From positions 6,708,012 through 6,772,011 of the forward strand of contig NZ_CM001442.1 of the NCBI RefSeq assembly GCF_000244915.1: 64,000 bases of DNA, given 5' to 3'. Of this stretch, positions 52,217-59,193 are shown piece by piece. The stretch's first letter is position 1; every line of letters begins with the position of its first letter. The notes beneath the pieces were generated by a model. It saw nothing but the letters and a program-made list of their open reading frames with translations. It was not told the DNA's origin and made no database searches. Origin of the DNA: Bradyrhizobium sp. WSM471. Lineage in GTDB: Bacteria; Pseudomonadota; Alphaproteobacteria; Rhizobiales; Xanthobacteraceae. The position numbers were made by a program, and so were the translations under genes.

Positions 52217-53021
52217 GTTTTCTCGCCCTGCCCCGCTTGGCTGATTGCGGCTTTTTGGTTAGGTCCAGGTTGCCCTTTGACCGGACGCCGGCGGCGGGAC
52301 GATGATCATCATGATCCGAACCAGTATGATCATCATCAGCAGCATAGTCAGCATCGACGTACCGATCTTGGACATTGATGTCTCTTTCGATCAGTGGCTT
52401 GAGGAACGCCCACATCCAGATCGGAAGCGCGGTCATGCCGGCGTTGATATCGGCTTTAAGCGGCGGCCCTGCCGACGGGTCGTCGAAGAGCTTGGCAAGC
52501 TTTCGTTTAACCCGGTCACTCTCGCCTTCACGGGCCAGGAGATCACGCAACCAGTGAAGTGCCTGGATGATGCGCATGGCCGGCCGTCCGGCCCAAAAGA
52601 GCTTGCTGGCAGCAGTTAGACGGAAAGTGATGGTGACGTTGCCGAGCTTGATCGGCTGTTTGCGCGCGTCGGTATGGACCACGATCTTCGCTGGCACAGC
52701 GTCGGTCAGGCCCAGGTCGTTCGCGGCGGTCATGCCGTCGACAAGCATCCGGTTCTGGTCACGCCGCCCGACGGCGTCGATGACGGATCGCGGATCGGGC
52801 GGGTTGGGTTTCTGGGTCAGCTTGTTGAAACCGAGCTGGTCGTAGAGCCCGCGGTCAATCCGCCTGAGGTTTTCGGCGTTGGTCAGCCGCTGCAATGTCT
52901 TGTCGACGGCGTCTCGCGAAGCGAGGTCGACGAAATCGGTCGGCGTCCAGACCTTGCGTGGCGCATCAGCCCGGATGCGCTCCAGGATTGCCGTCTTGAG
53001 ATCAGGTGAGTCGTCGGTCAT
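52200..53021 (-). CDS. AbiEi/DUF6088-like antitoxin and transcriptional regulator
   Basis: The 273-residue protein has an N-terminal winged helix (AILERIRADAPRKVWTPTDF, VDKTLQRLTNAENLRRIDRG, LYDQLGFNKLTQ), a middle domain with SVIDAVGRRDQNRMLVDGMT and GLTDAVPAKIVVHTDARKQP typical of DUF6088/AbiEi proteins, and a long charged tail rich in Asp/His and then Lys/Arg. AbiEi proteins bind inverted repeats before their own gene and repress it. Two strong palindromes lie directly in front of this ATG, which fits. It is the first gene of the long minus-strand series. The tail is extra compared with the typical AbiEi size. Confidence 0.82.
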   Translation of the reverse strand: MTDDSPDLKTAILERIRADAPRKVWTPTDFVDLASRDAVDKTLQRLTNAENLRRIDRGLYDQLGFNKLTQKPNPPDPRSVIDAVGRRDQNRMLVDGMTAANDLGLTDAVPAKIVVHTDARKQPIKLGNVTITFRLTAASKLFWAGRPAMRIIQALHWLRDLLAREGESDRVKRKLAKLFDDPSAGPPLKADINAGMTALPIWMWAFLKPLIERDINVQDRYVDADYAADDDHTGSDHDDHRPAAGVRSKGNLDLTKKPQSAKRGRARKHESRF

Positions 53022-53022
53022 G

Positions 53023-53048
53023 TCCGAAAAATGTATACCTTTTTCGGA
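53023..53048. promoter_or_regulatory. Palindromic operator 1, next to the AbiEi start codon
   Basis: A 26-bp near-perfect dyad, TCCGAAAAA...TTTTTCGGA, around GTATAC, with one mismatch per half. It ends one base before the ATG of the AbiEi-like gene. The inner TATACA could double as the -10 box, which would give a leaderless or very short-leader message. Confidence 0.75.
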
Positions 53049-53066
53049 TGAAACGCAAAATTGTAT

Positions 53067-53094
53067 GTCCGAAATATGTATACAAATTTCGGAC
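53067..53094. promoter_or_regulatory. Palindromic operator 2
   Basis: A 28-bp dyad, GTCCGAAAT...ATTTCGGAC, again centred on GTATAC and with one mismatch per half. Its centre is 45 bp from that of operator 1, about four helical turns, suiting cooperative binding by one regulator. Confidence 0.75.
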
Positions 53095-53521
53095 GCGGCT
53101 GTTATTGGCCAAATTATCCCGATTTCAGCCCGACCCGGCCGCGCGCGAGCTAGGCGTTCCCGGCACTTTCCGTCAACCAGGCCCGGGCCGTCTGACCCGC
53201 GTCCGGTGCAAAGACATCAGCCGCGCATACAGCTCGGCCAGGCGCTCGCCCAGGATCACGAGGGAGGCCGCAAGACCGAAGAAATCGAACCATAGGAAAT
53301 CAACGCGACCACTACCGCCACATTGAGCGTGCGTAGGGCCATACCCTGCAGAAGCTGGCCGCCGAGCGACAGCAGTGGCTCGTCAACTTGGCGCCAAAGG
53401 GAATTCGTCCTCTTTGTACGCCAAAGCTACCCAGCAGCCATATCTGCGCGCTAGATTCCTTTCTTTCTGGTGATGTCTAAGATCTTCTTGCCTCAGACCA
53501 ATCATGGTTCGGGGCGGAGGC
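53095..53521. other. Intergenic region, no recognisable gene
   Basis: About 430 bp between the operators and the excisionase-like gene, which diverge from here. The overlapping plus-strand frames starting at 52879 and 53006 run through the operators and show no family motif. Confidence 0.45.
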
Positions 53522-53890
53522 ATGAGCGGCAAGGACGAAAAGACTCGGATCGAGGCATTAGGGTCGCCAGGCGGTCGGAAAATCCCACGTGTGGCGAAGC
53601 GCCATCGCAAGAACCGGGGCATGCCACCGCCCGCGACGTTCGATATCGAGACGCTGCCGGGCAGCTCAAATTTGACGGCTTTGGAGGCGGCCGCGGTCAT
53701 CCGGCGCACGCCCGGAGCGCTGGAGCAGTGGCGGCGCGATCCGAACCACCCGCTGAAATGGCGCTACGTCGATGGCCGCCCGCTTTATCGTGTTGATGCG
53801 GTGCGCGACTATTTGGCCGGATGCGATAAGACCACTAAGCCGCCCCAGCCGCATAATGCTCGCGGAGACGGCCCAGCAGTTCGGCCTTGA
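53522..53890 (+). CDS. Excisionase-like helix-turn-helix protein (122 aa)
   Basis: I choose ATG 53522, preceded by GGGGCGGAGG. The first 45 residues are basic (KIPRVAKRHRKNRGMPPPAT). Then SSNLTALEAAAVIRRTPGAL, EQWRRDPNHPLKWRYVDGRP and LYRVDAVRDYLAG form the winged-helix pattern of MerR/Xis-type excisionases (AlpA-like). Its 3' end overlaps the integrase 3' end by 56 bp on the opposite strand. Such proteins bend attachment-site DNA to control excision. It fits the recombination module of this island. Confidence 0.7.
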   Translation: MSGKDEKTRIEALGSPGGRKIPRVAKRHRKNRGMPPPATFDIETLPGSSNLTALEAAAVIRRTPGALEQWRRDPNHPLKWRYVDGRPLYRVDAVRDYLAGCDKTTKPPQPHNARGDGPAVRP

Positions 53891-55184
53891 TGGGGTCGAG
53901 CGGATTCGTCCGCTGCAACCGCACGACCTTGCCGGCCCGTTTCGCACCCACCAACTCCGCGATGTAATCATGAGCCGCTTCGAACGCCATCTTGCGGATG
54001 ATCCACTGTTCGTCGTGATTGTAGACCTGATCGATTCCACGCGGCTTTTGCCCGACACACAGCCGCTGGATTTCGTTGTCGTAGCCGCAGCGCGACATGA
54101 TCGTTCTCAAGCTGCGCCTTAAATCATGCATGGTGAACTTGGCGACACCCGCTTCCCTGATCAGACGGTTGACCATCTTGGTGAAACCCGACATCTGGCC
54201 ACCTGTTTTCGGTGACGGGAAGACATAGTCGGACGTCGCGCGCTGGAAATGTTTCGCTGCTGCGAGTACCTCATCAACGAGGTGGGTGCGCGGCACATCG
54301 TGGTGCAGGCCCATCTTGGTCCATGCCGCATCGAAGGTGATGCGGTCATCCATGATGTGCTTTCGCCACTCGATCATGGTTGGCTCGCTGCGGCGCGGGC
54401 CACCGAGCAGGCACATCCGTGCTAATTGCCCAAAAGCCCCGAGCTTGCCCGATGCGTGCCAGACCTTGATGATCTCCTCATCGATCAGCGCGCGGCCCTT
54501 CGTTCGGCGCCCGACCCTCTGCGCACGGGTTTCCTTGGGCGCGCGATAGCCGGCGAGCACGTTGTGCTCGACGTAACCTTCACCGACACACCATTCGAGG
54601 AGTGTGTGCGTATGCTTGCGCAAGTCCTTGGCCGCGCCGCGCTTACCGGTCTTGGTGATCTTGTCCACTGCCGCCATGATTTGCCGTCGCGTCAGTTCGC
54701 CGATAGCGAGATCGAAATGATCCTTGAGACCGCGTCGCAGCGCCGACATTGCTGGTTTCCAGTTGACGACCTGGCGTCCGGTCAAGGACGTTTCGTAGGG
54801 GCCATCTTCAATGATCAGGATCGCCAGCGTCGTGCATTGCTTGTCGGCGAGTTTTTGCCGCATTACCTCGCGCTTGGCGTCGTTCGGATCCACCCCCTTG
54901 ACCACCTCGGCAGCGGCGATGGTAGCGGCCTGGCGCGCGGCCTTCTCGTTGAACTTGGGCCATGCGCCTAGCGTCTTGCGTTGGGTGCCTTTCATCCCAG
55001 GCTTGGTGAACATGTAGACCCAGGTCCGGCCGCCAGTCGCGCGCATCCTGATCGCAAGCCCTGGCTGCTCTGTGTCGTGGAGATAATGCTGCGACTTGCC
55101 CGACGGCAGCGTGGACGCACGGATCGCCGCGTCAGTGAGCTTCAGGTGGTTCTCGGGCCTAAGATCTTTACCGTTCGTTTCCAT
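53835..55184 (-). CDS. int: Tyrosine integrase of the P4/island type
   Basis: I start it at ATG 55184, with GCAGGA just upstream; a TTG at 55235 opens the same frame. The 449-residue protein has the N-terminal arm domain of P4-type integrases (LTDAAIRASTLPSGKSQHYL, LAIRMRATGGRTWVYMFTKP) and the catalytic domain with Arg in CLLGGPRRSE, the HxLR box in FTMHDLRRSLRTIMSRCG, and the nucleophile Tyr in GIDQVYNHDE. It joins island and chromosome DNA at a tRNA 3' end, and a tRNA-Val 3' fragment lies 246 bp upstream of its start, as expected. The frame is intact. Confidence 0.92.
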   Translation of the reverse strand: METNGKDLRPENHLKLTDAAIRASTLPSGKSQHYLHDTEQPGLAIRMRATGGRTWVYMFTKPGMKGTQRKTLGAWPKFNEKAARQAATIAAAEVVKGVDPNDAKREVMRQKLADKQCTTLAILIIEDGPYETSLTGRQVVNWKPAMSALRRGLKDHFDLAIGELTRRQIMAAVDKITKTGKRGAAKDLRKHTHTLLEWCVGEGYVEHNVLAGYRAPKETRAQRVGRRTKGRALIDEEIIKVWHASGKLGAFGQLARMCLLGGPRRSEPTMIEWRKHIMDDRITFDAAWTKMGLHHDVPRTHLVDEVLAAAKHFQRATSDYVFPSPKTGGQMSGFTKMVNRLIREAGVAKFTMHDLRRSLRTIMSRCGYDNEIQRLCVGQKPRGIDQVYNHDEQWIIRKMAFEAAHDYIAELVGAKRAGKVVRLQRTNPLDPIKAELLGRLREHYAAGAA

Positions 55185-55430
55185 CGATCCTGCCCTTCTT
55201 CCTGGTGCCCCGGGGCACATCGAGGGGAGACCCAAAACGGATCAGAAACCGTTCCCTTCGCGTTCCCGGCTCTGGTGTGCCCCAAGGGAAAACTCACCGA
55301 GGGCACAGCCAGGGCATACAAATTGTAGTAAGGCCTGCTATGGCCCCAGATGGCCAGAACTCACTGCTGCGCAACGTTTTTAGAACTTCACTATGGCCAA
55401 ATTTGGTTGGCTGTGGTCTACGGATTGTGG

Positions 55431-55475
55431 TTCACACGGGAGAGGTCCAAGGTTCGATCCCTTGTGCGCCCACCA
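55431..55475 (+). repeat. Attachment site: 45-nt 3' fragment of tRNA-Val(CAC)
   Basis: The sequence begins with a TTCACAC anticodon loop (CAC, Val), then GGGAG for the 3' side of the anticodon stem, a perfect T-arm (CAAGG TTCGATC CCTTG), TGCGCCC for the acceptor strand, A and CCA. Upstream there is no D-arm, no GGGCGCA acceptor partner and no CTCCC to pair with GGGAG, so this is a duplicated 3' end and not a tRNA gene. Bradyrhizobium symbiosis islands are known to insert at a tRNA-Val gene, and I recall a 3' duplication of similar size; this is from memory. Confidence 0.82.
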
Positions 55476-55677
55476 TCCACCTTCCTGAACCCTGCTGATC
55501 GCGGACTCATCGTCGACGCACGGTCGCGTGTGGGGACCGTCTCGATCAAAAATGTCGAAAACAACCCCATGCACAGTAGCCGACGCGTGCGAAATCAAGG
55601 GGTTACGCTTTCCCGAATGTTTTGATTCTTTGGGTGCGGCCCACATGACGTGATCAACCGCAGCGATTTAAGGCTGA

Positions 55678-55698
55678 CCGCCCTTGCCTGAAGGGCGG
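55678..55698. other. Hairpin upstream of vapB
   Basis: CCGCCCTT and AAGGGCGG form a perfect 8-bp stem with a GCCTG loop, 37 bp before vapB. It may end transcription coming from the attachment site side; the T-tract is weak. The rest of 55476-55735 shows nothing else. Confidence 0.4.
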
Positions 55699-55735
55699 CC
55701 GACTTATCTAACTTTTGTCGTACCAAGGAGACCGC

Positions 55736-56008
55736 ATGGCTTTGGACAAGCTGACGACGACCGTCACGACCAAGGGTCAGGTCGTCCTGCCGAAGGCGAT
55801 CCGTGATAAGCGCTGCTGGCGGGCGGGTACGCTACTCACGATCGAGAACACGCCGGAGGGAGTGCTTCTCAAGCCGGCCTCGCTTTTCGCGCCAGGCAAG
55901 ACCACGGATGTCTTCGCGTCGCTGCCCTATCGGGGCAAGCCAAAAAGGGTGGAAGAGATGGAGGCGGGTATCGCTGCAGAGGCGCGAAGACGTCATGCTC
56001 GCGATTGA
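55736..56008 (+). CDS. vapB: VapB/AbrB-type antitoxin
   Basis: ATG 55736 has AAGGAG 6 bases upstream. The 90-residue protein has the SpoVT-AbrB swapped-hairpin DNA-binding domain (LTTTVTTKGQVVLPKAIRDK, GTLLTIENTPEGVLLKPA) and a C-terminal toxin-binding tail (DVFASLPYRGKPKRVEEMEA). Such antitoxins block their VapC RNase and repress their own operon. The toxin gene overlapping its end is internally deleted, so this antitoxin is now an orphan. Confidence 0.85.
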   Translation: MALDKLTTTVTTKGQVVLPKAIRDKRCWRAGTLLTIENTPEGVLLKPASLFAPGKTTDVFASLPYRGKPKRVEEMEAGIAAEARRRHARD

Positions 56009-56143
56009 TATCAATCTTGCATGGATTTTGCCGATTTGCTCCACCTTGGGCGGGCTGCTTCCTGCGATGCCTTACTGACCTTCAATCAGCGATTCGTCAG
56101 ATCGGCGAAGGCGATGGGCTTGGCGAAAGTCCGTTTGCCGTAG
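55995..56143 (+). pseudogene. vapC: vapC toxin with large internal deletion
   Basis: ATG 55995 overlaps the vapB stop by 14 bp and starts MLAIDINLAW, the usual VapC beginning with the first catalytic Asp. The sequence then jumps directly, and out of frame, to DFADLLHLGRAASCDALLTF and NQRFVRSAKAMGLAKVRLP with a stop at 56143, the usual end of VapC. About 90 codons in the middle are gone, with three of the four acidic residues likely affected. The toxin cannot be functional. The region to 56281 contains nothing else. Confidence 0.8.
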
Positions 56144-56281
56144 CCGCGCTCGCGCTGCGCGAACGCCTCACCGCGCGATGCGCCCCCTGCGAGTAACTAC
56201 TCTTTTTCCGAATTCACTTGCGCCGTCGGGCAAAACACTGGCATGATGGCATCGTCGCGGGGGCTGAAGTCTGATGGCGGA

Positions 56282-56959
56282 TCAAGCCGCCCGCGCCGGC
56301 CGCCAGGCCACGTAGAGACCCACCAGCGTCCCGATGGCGAGCAGCGCTGCGGCCAGGAGCAGCTGCAATTCGCCATCGTCTGTCGTGCCTACGGACGACA
56401 CGAGTCTGCTCACGACGACGAACAGCACGCCCACGGAGGCTGCTGCACCCACGGCGAGATAGGCGAGTTCGCGCGTCAGGTTGCGGCCGAGAAGTCCGAG
56501 TGCCGTGAAATACATCGCGCAGGCGTTGGGATGAACGAACAGGGCAATTCGCGCGTAAGGACCGTAGGCGTCGAGGAGGGACTCGCACCGGTTCAGCGCC
56601 GCCTTTGAGGCAACCCGCTGCAACAGCGGTCTGAAAAAACGAGCCTGTCCGTAGCTCAGAACGGCGCCCAGGATGATGGCCAGCCACGCCACGATGAAAA
56701 CGGAGACGTCCGCGGGCTTCGGATTGAGCGCCACGGACATCAGGATGAGGGCGGTTCCGGGAAAATAGCCAAAATACGGGAAAACCGACTCCAGCAGCAC
56801 GCAGACGAATATGAAGACCAAAAACCACGAAGAACCGGTCGCATCCTGGACGATGGCGTTCAAGTCGAAGAGGTTTGTCCTGTACAGGACGAGGTACATG
56901 CACATGGCCAATCCGGCCAGCGCGTAGAACGGCAATGCTCCCGACAGAAACCGCCTCAT
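56282..56959 (-). CDS. DedA/VTT-like membrane protein
   Basis: The 225-residue protein has about five hydrophobic segments (LPFYALAGLAMCMYLVLY, WFLVFIFVCVLLESVF, VFIVAWLAIILGAVLSY, LAYLAVGAAASVGVLFVVV and LLLAAALLAIGTLVGLYVA). The stretch FPYFGYFPGTALILMSVALN followed by LGAVLSYGQARFFRPLL resembles the VTT/SNARE-associated domain of DedA proteins, which move lipids across the inner membrane. Similarity is partial. ATG 56959 has a weak ribosome site. It stands alone. Confidence 0.6.
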   Translation of the reverse strand: MRRFLSGALPFYALAGLAMCMYLVLYRTNLFDLNAIVQDATGSSWFLVFIFVCVLLESVFPYFGYFPGTALILMSVALNPKPADVSVFIVAWLAIILGAVLSYGQARFFRPLLQRVASKAALNRCESLLDAYGPYARIALFVHPNACAMYFTALGLLGRNLTRELAYLAVGAAASVGVLFVVVSRLVSSVGTTDDGELQLLLAAALLAIGTLVGLYVAWRPARAA

Positions 56960-57013
56960 CCAGCTATCGCGCCTTGTTGCGCGGACACAGCGGAAACCAT
57001 CGATAAACGCCCC

Positions 57014-57496
57014 CTACCCGATCGACAAAATCTCGATCTCCTGCGCACCCGACCCCACGACATCCCCGACCGCCTTCCCCATCAACGACTTCGCCACCGG
57101 AGCCACGAACGAGATCGAGCCGGCCTTGGGATCGGCTTCGTCCTCGCCGACGATGCGATAGGTTTGCACGCGGCCATCGGCGCGGCTGAACGTCACCGTG
57201 CTTCCGAAGGCGACGATATCGGTCGAGGCCGGAGCGGCAATGACCTGCGCCGTGCGCAGCCGTTCGGTGAGATAGCGGGCGTCGCGCAAGGGCACCGCCG
57301 ATTGCCGGCGCTTTTCGTTGACGTCCTCAATGGCCTGCGCGGCTTCATAGGCCTCGCGTGCGTCCTGAAGCTGCTTTTGCAACGCCTGCAAACCCGCTTC
57401 CGTCACGAGGTTTGGATGCGGCGAGATCGGCCGATCCGGCAACAGCGTCTCGGCGGCGGTTTCCGCGCTCTCTTCTTTGGTAAAGGCAACGCTCAA
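57014..57496 (-). CDS. GreA/GreB-family transcription elongation factor
   Basis: The 160-residue protein starts at TTG 57496 with AGGA 8 bases upstream. The N-terminal coiled coil (TEAGLQALQKQLQDAREAYE, AQAIEDVNEKRRQSAVPLRD, ARYLTERLRTAQVI) leads to the FKBP-like C-terminal domain (VAFGSTVTFSRADGRVQTYR, IVGEDEADPKAGSISFVAPV, AKSLMGKAVGDVVG). Gre factors restart stalled RNA polymerase by stimulating transcript cleavage. It is a little shorter at the coil than GreA of E. coli and starts with extra residues, so it is probably a second, accessory member. Confidence 0.88.
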   Translation of the reverse strand: MSVAFTKEESAETAAETLLPDRPISPHPNLVTEAGLQALQKQLQDAREAYEAAQAIEDVNEKRRQSAVPLRDARYLTERLRTAQVIAAPASTDIVAFGSTVTFSRADGRVQTYRIVGEDEADPKAGSISFVAPVAKSLMGKAVGDVVGSGAQEIEILSIG

Positions 57497-57587
57497 GTCG
57501 AAAATCCTGTCGAACTGTTCGGGCTCACGGCCCGCGCCTTCGCGCCGCGAGGAAACGCGGCGGGCCGAAGCTGGCGATCATCCCGGA

Positions 57588-58100
57588 TCATATCTCAAGT
57601 TCGACGAAACGGCGCAGCTTGAAGACGATGTCCGGCATGGCCTGGCGGAACCGCGTAGCATCCCGGAACGTGGTCGAGAACGGCGCGAAGGTGATCATCG
57701 CGTTCCAGTGCCTGTAACCATAGACCGTCACGGAGGCGCCGGCCGCCGGAAAATTCTCGAGCTTGCGCAGCTCACCCAGGACGAGATCGGCGATCGCCTC
57801 GGCAGGCAGCAACTGCTTGCCATCAGGTGTGGTGGCGATCTTCGCCGGCGGCTCGGCCGGCTTCGCGGCAGCCGGCGTCGCATCGGGCGCGTTCTCGGAA
57901 TTATTTTCGGGCTTGTTCTCTGGATTGGCGGGCGATGTATCGGGGGCGGGCTCGACCAGCTCAAATCCGTTCGTCGGCGCGGTCGGCGGCGGAACCTCGA
58001 TGAGCGGCGGCGGCGCAACACTTTCTGAATTGCGCTTGTTGCCTCCCAGGATGCTGCTGATCATGGCCACAAGGCCAGCATCCCTCACGTCGTCACTCAT
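57588..58100 (-). CDS. Conserved hypothetical protein (170 aa)
   Basis: ATG 58100 is preceded by GGGGGAAG at good distance, which decides the start over the longer frame to 58214. The N-terminal half is a flexible Pro/Ala/Glu-rich linker (PPPLIEVPPPTAPTNGFELV). The C-terminal domain reads LLPAEAIADLVLGELRKLEN, ASVTVYGYRHWNAMITFAPF and RQAMPDIVFKLRRFVELEI. No known motif. Likely cytoplasmic. Confidence 0.7.
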   Translation of the reverse strand: MSDDVRDAGLVAMISSILGGNKRNSESVAPPPLIEVPPPTAPTNGFELVEPAPDTSPANPENKPENNSENAPDATPAAAKPAEPPAKIATTPDGKQLLPAEAIADLVLGELRKLENFPAAGASVTVYGYRHWNAMITFAPFSTTFRDATRFRQAMPDIVFKLRRFVELEI

Positions 58101-58257
58101 TACTTCCCCCAAGCTTCGGCCTACTCTAGCACCGCTCGCGCGGACCGCCACCGGGTTGTATGGCCGGATTCCGTCCGGCCAAGGTCCTATTTCAAGTCCG
58201 TCACGCGATGACACCGGCGGCGCGACGCCCGATCACGCCGCGCCGCCGTGCGATCCG

Positions 58258-58596
58258 TCACTGCTCATCGAACGGAATGTATTGCTGGTACTGCTTGGGC
58301 ACCGAGCTGCGGTAGCGCGCGGGCACCGTGCCGCTGTCGACCGAGTGATCGATCTCCTGCTGCCGCGTCATCTTCTTCTTCGCCGGCTTTTTCGACGCAC
58401 TCTTTTTGGAGTCGGTCGGCTGGCTGGAAGCGTCATTCGTGGCGGCAGGCGCTGTGGTCGTCGCTGCCGGCGCGGCGGTTGTCGCCGCAGGCGCCGCGGT
58501 TCCGGCGGCGGCTGGTGCGCCCTGCGCCAGCGCGAGCGGTGTCTGCATGAGAAGCGCCAGCGCTGCTGTCGCAGCCAGCCAATATGATTTCTGCAT
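58258..58596 (-). CDS. Small exported Ala/Lys-rich protein (112 aa)
   Basis: GGAGGT stands 4 bases before ATG 58596. The product has a clear signal peptide (MQKSYWLAATAALALLMQTP, cleavage after LALA), an Ala/Thr/Pro-rich stretch, a Lys-rich segment (KKSASKKPAKKK) and a C-terminal block EIDHSVDSGTVPARYRSSVP followed by KQYQQYIPFDEQ. It should be exported to the periplasm or beyond. Function unknown. Confidence 0.8.
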   Translation of the reverse strand: MQKSYWLAATAALALLMQTPLALAQGAPAAAGTAAPAATTAAPAATTTAPAATNDASSQPTDSKKSASKKPAKKKMTRQQEIDHSVDSGTVPARYRSSVPKQYQQYIPFDEQ

Positions 58597-59193
58597 TAGA
58601 ACCTCCAAAATACCTGATCCGAACAAGGCAAGCGTAGTTCTCCGGGATCGACGCGTGCAAGTCCGTTCACGATAGGCTCGAACCCCATCGTGAACTGTGG
58701 CCGAGATCACATTGCCGGCGGCAGGCTGCGTCACGATGTGCCTTGTCGCGAACGCAAGGCATATTGCCAGTTCGCCAGCTACCAGCAGTGCCTTGCCACC
58801 GCGTCCGGCACGTCGTCCCATTGTGGCATCAGCCCGCGCTACGCGTTCTCGCAGCAGCGCGACTCCTGACGATTCGCGGCGTGCGCGCATGCCGCGCACG
58901 CCGCCACAATTTTTTACGTGAAGACGATCCGCTTCGCCGACGCTCCGGCGAATTGATACTGCCCGAAGCCGCCTGCGTCCGTCGATGACGAGAATGTTAT
59001 CCGTCATCGTCACGGAGAAATTCACGATGCGCCGCCGTGGCTTGCGGGCCAAGCACACCTTCCGAAAATTTCGATGACGGGCAATTGTGATCCATCTCGC
59101 TCGTGGCAGGCGTGATCGCGCCTAGGCTGCAAATCCCAGCGCGAGAAACTTGAGCCCGAACTGTTTCATCCGACTTTTCAGGAAGGTGTTTCA
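58597..59193. other. Intergenic region, no recognisable gene
   Basis: About 600 bp between the divergent small exported protein gene and the peroxidase gene. It must hold both promoters. No RNA gene, repeat or convincing frame is visible. Confidence 0.5.

Noticed and set aside
55380..55475. Complete tRNA gene
   Set aside because: No D-arm, no 5' acceptor strand and no partner for the anticodon stem; only the 3' 45 nt fit a tRNA.
55380..55646. Minus-strand frame with HKGSNLGPLPCE
   Set aside because: This is the well-known false protein made by reading antisense through a tRNA 3' end; the sequence here is the tRNA-Val fragment.
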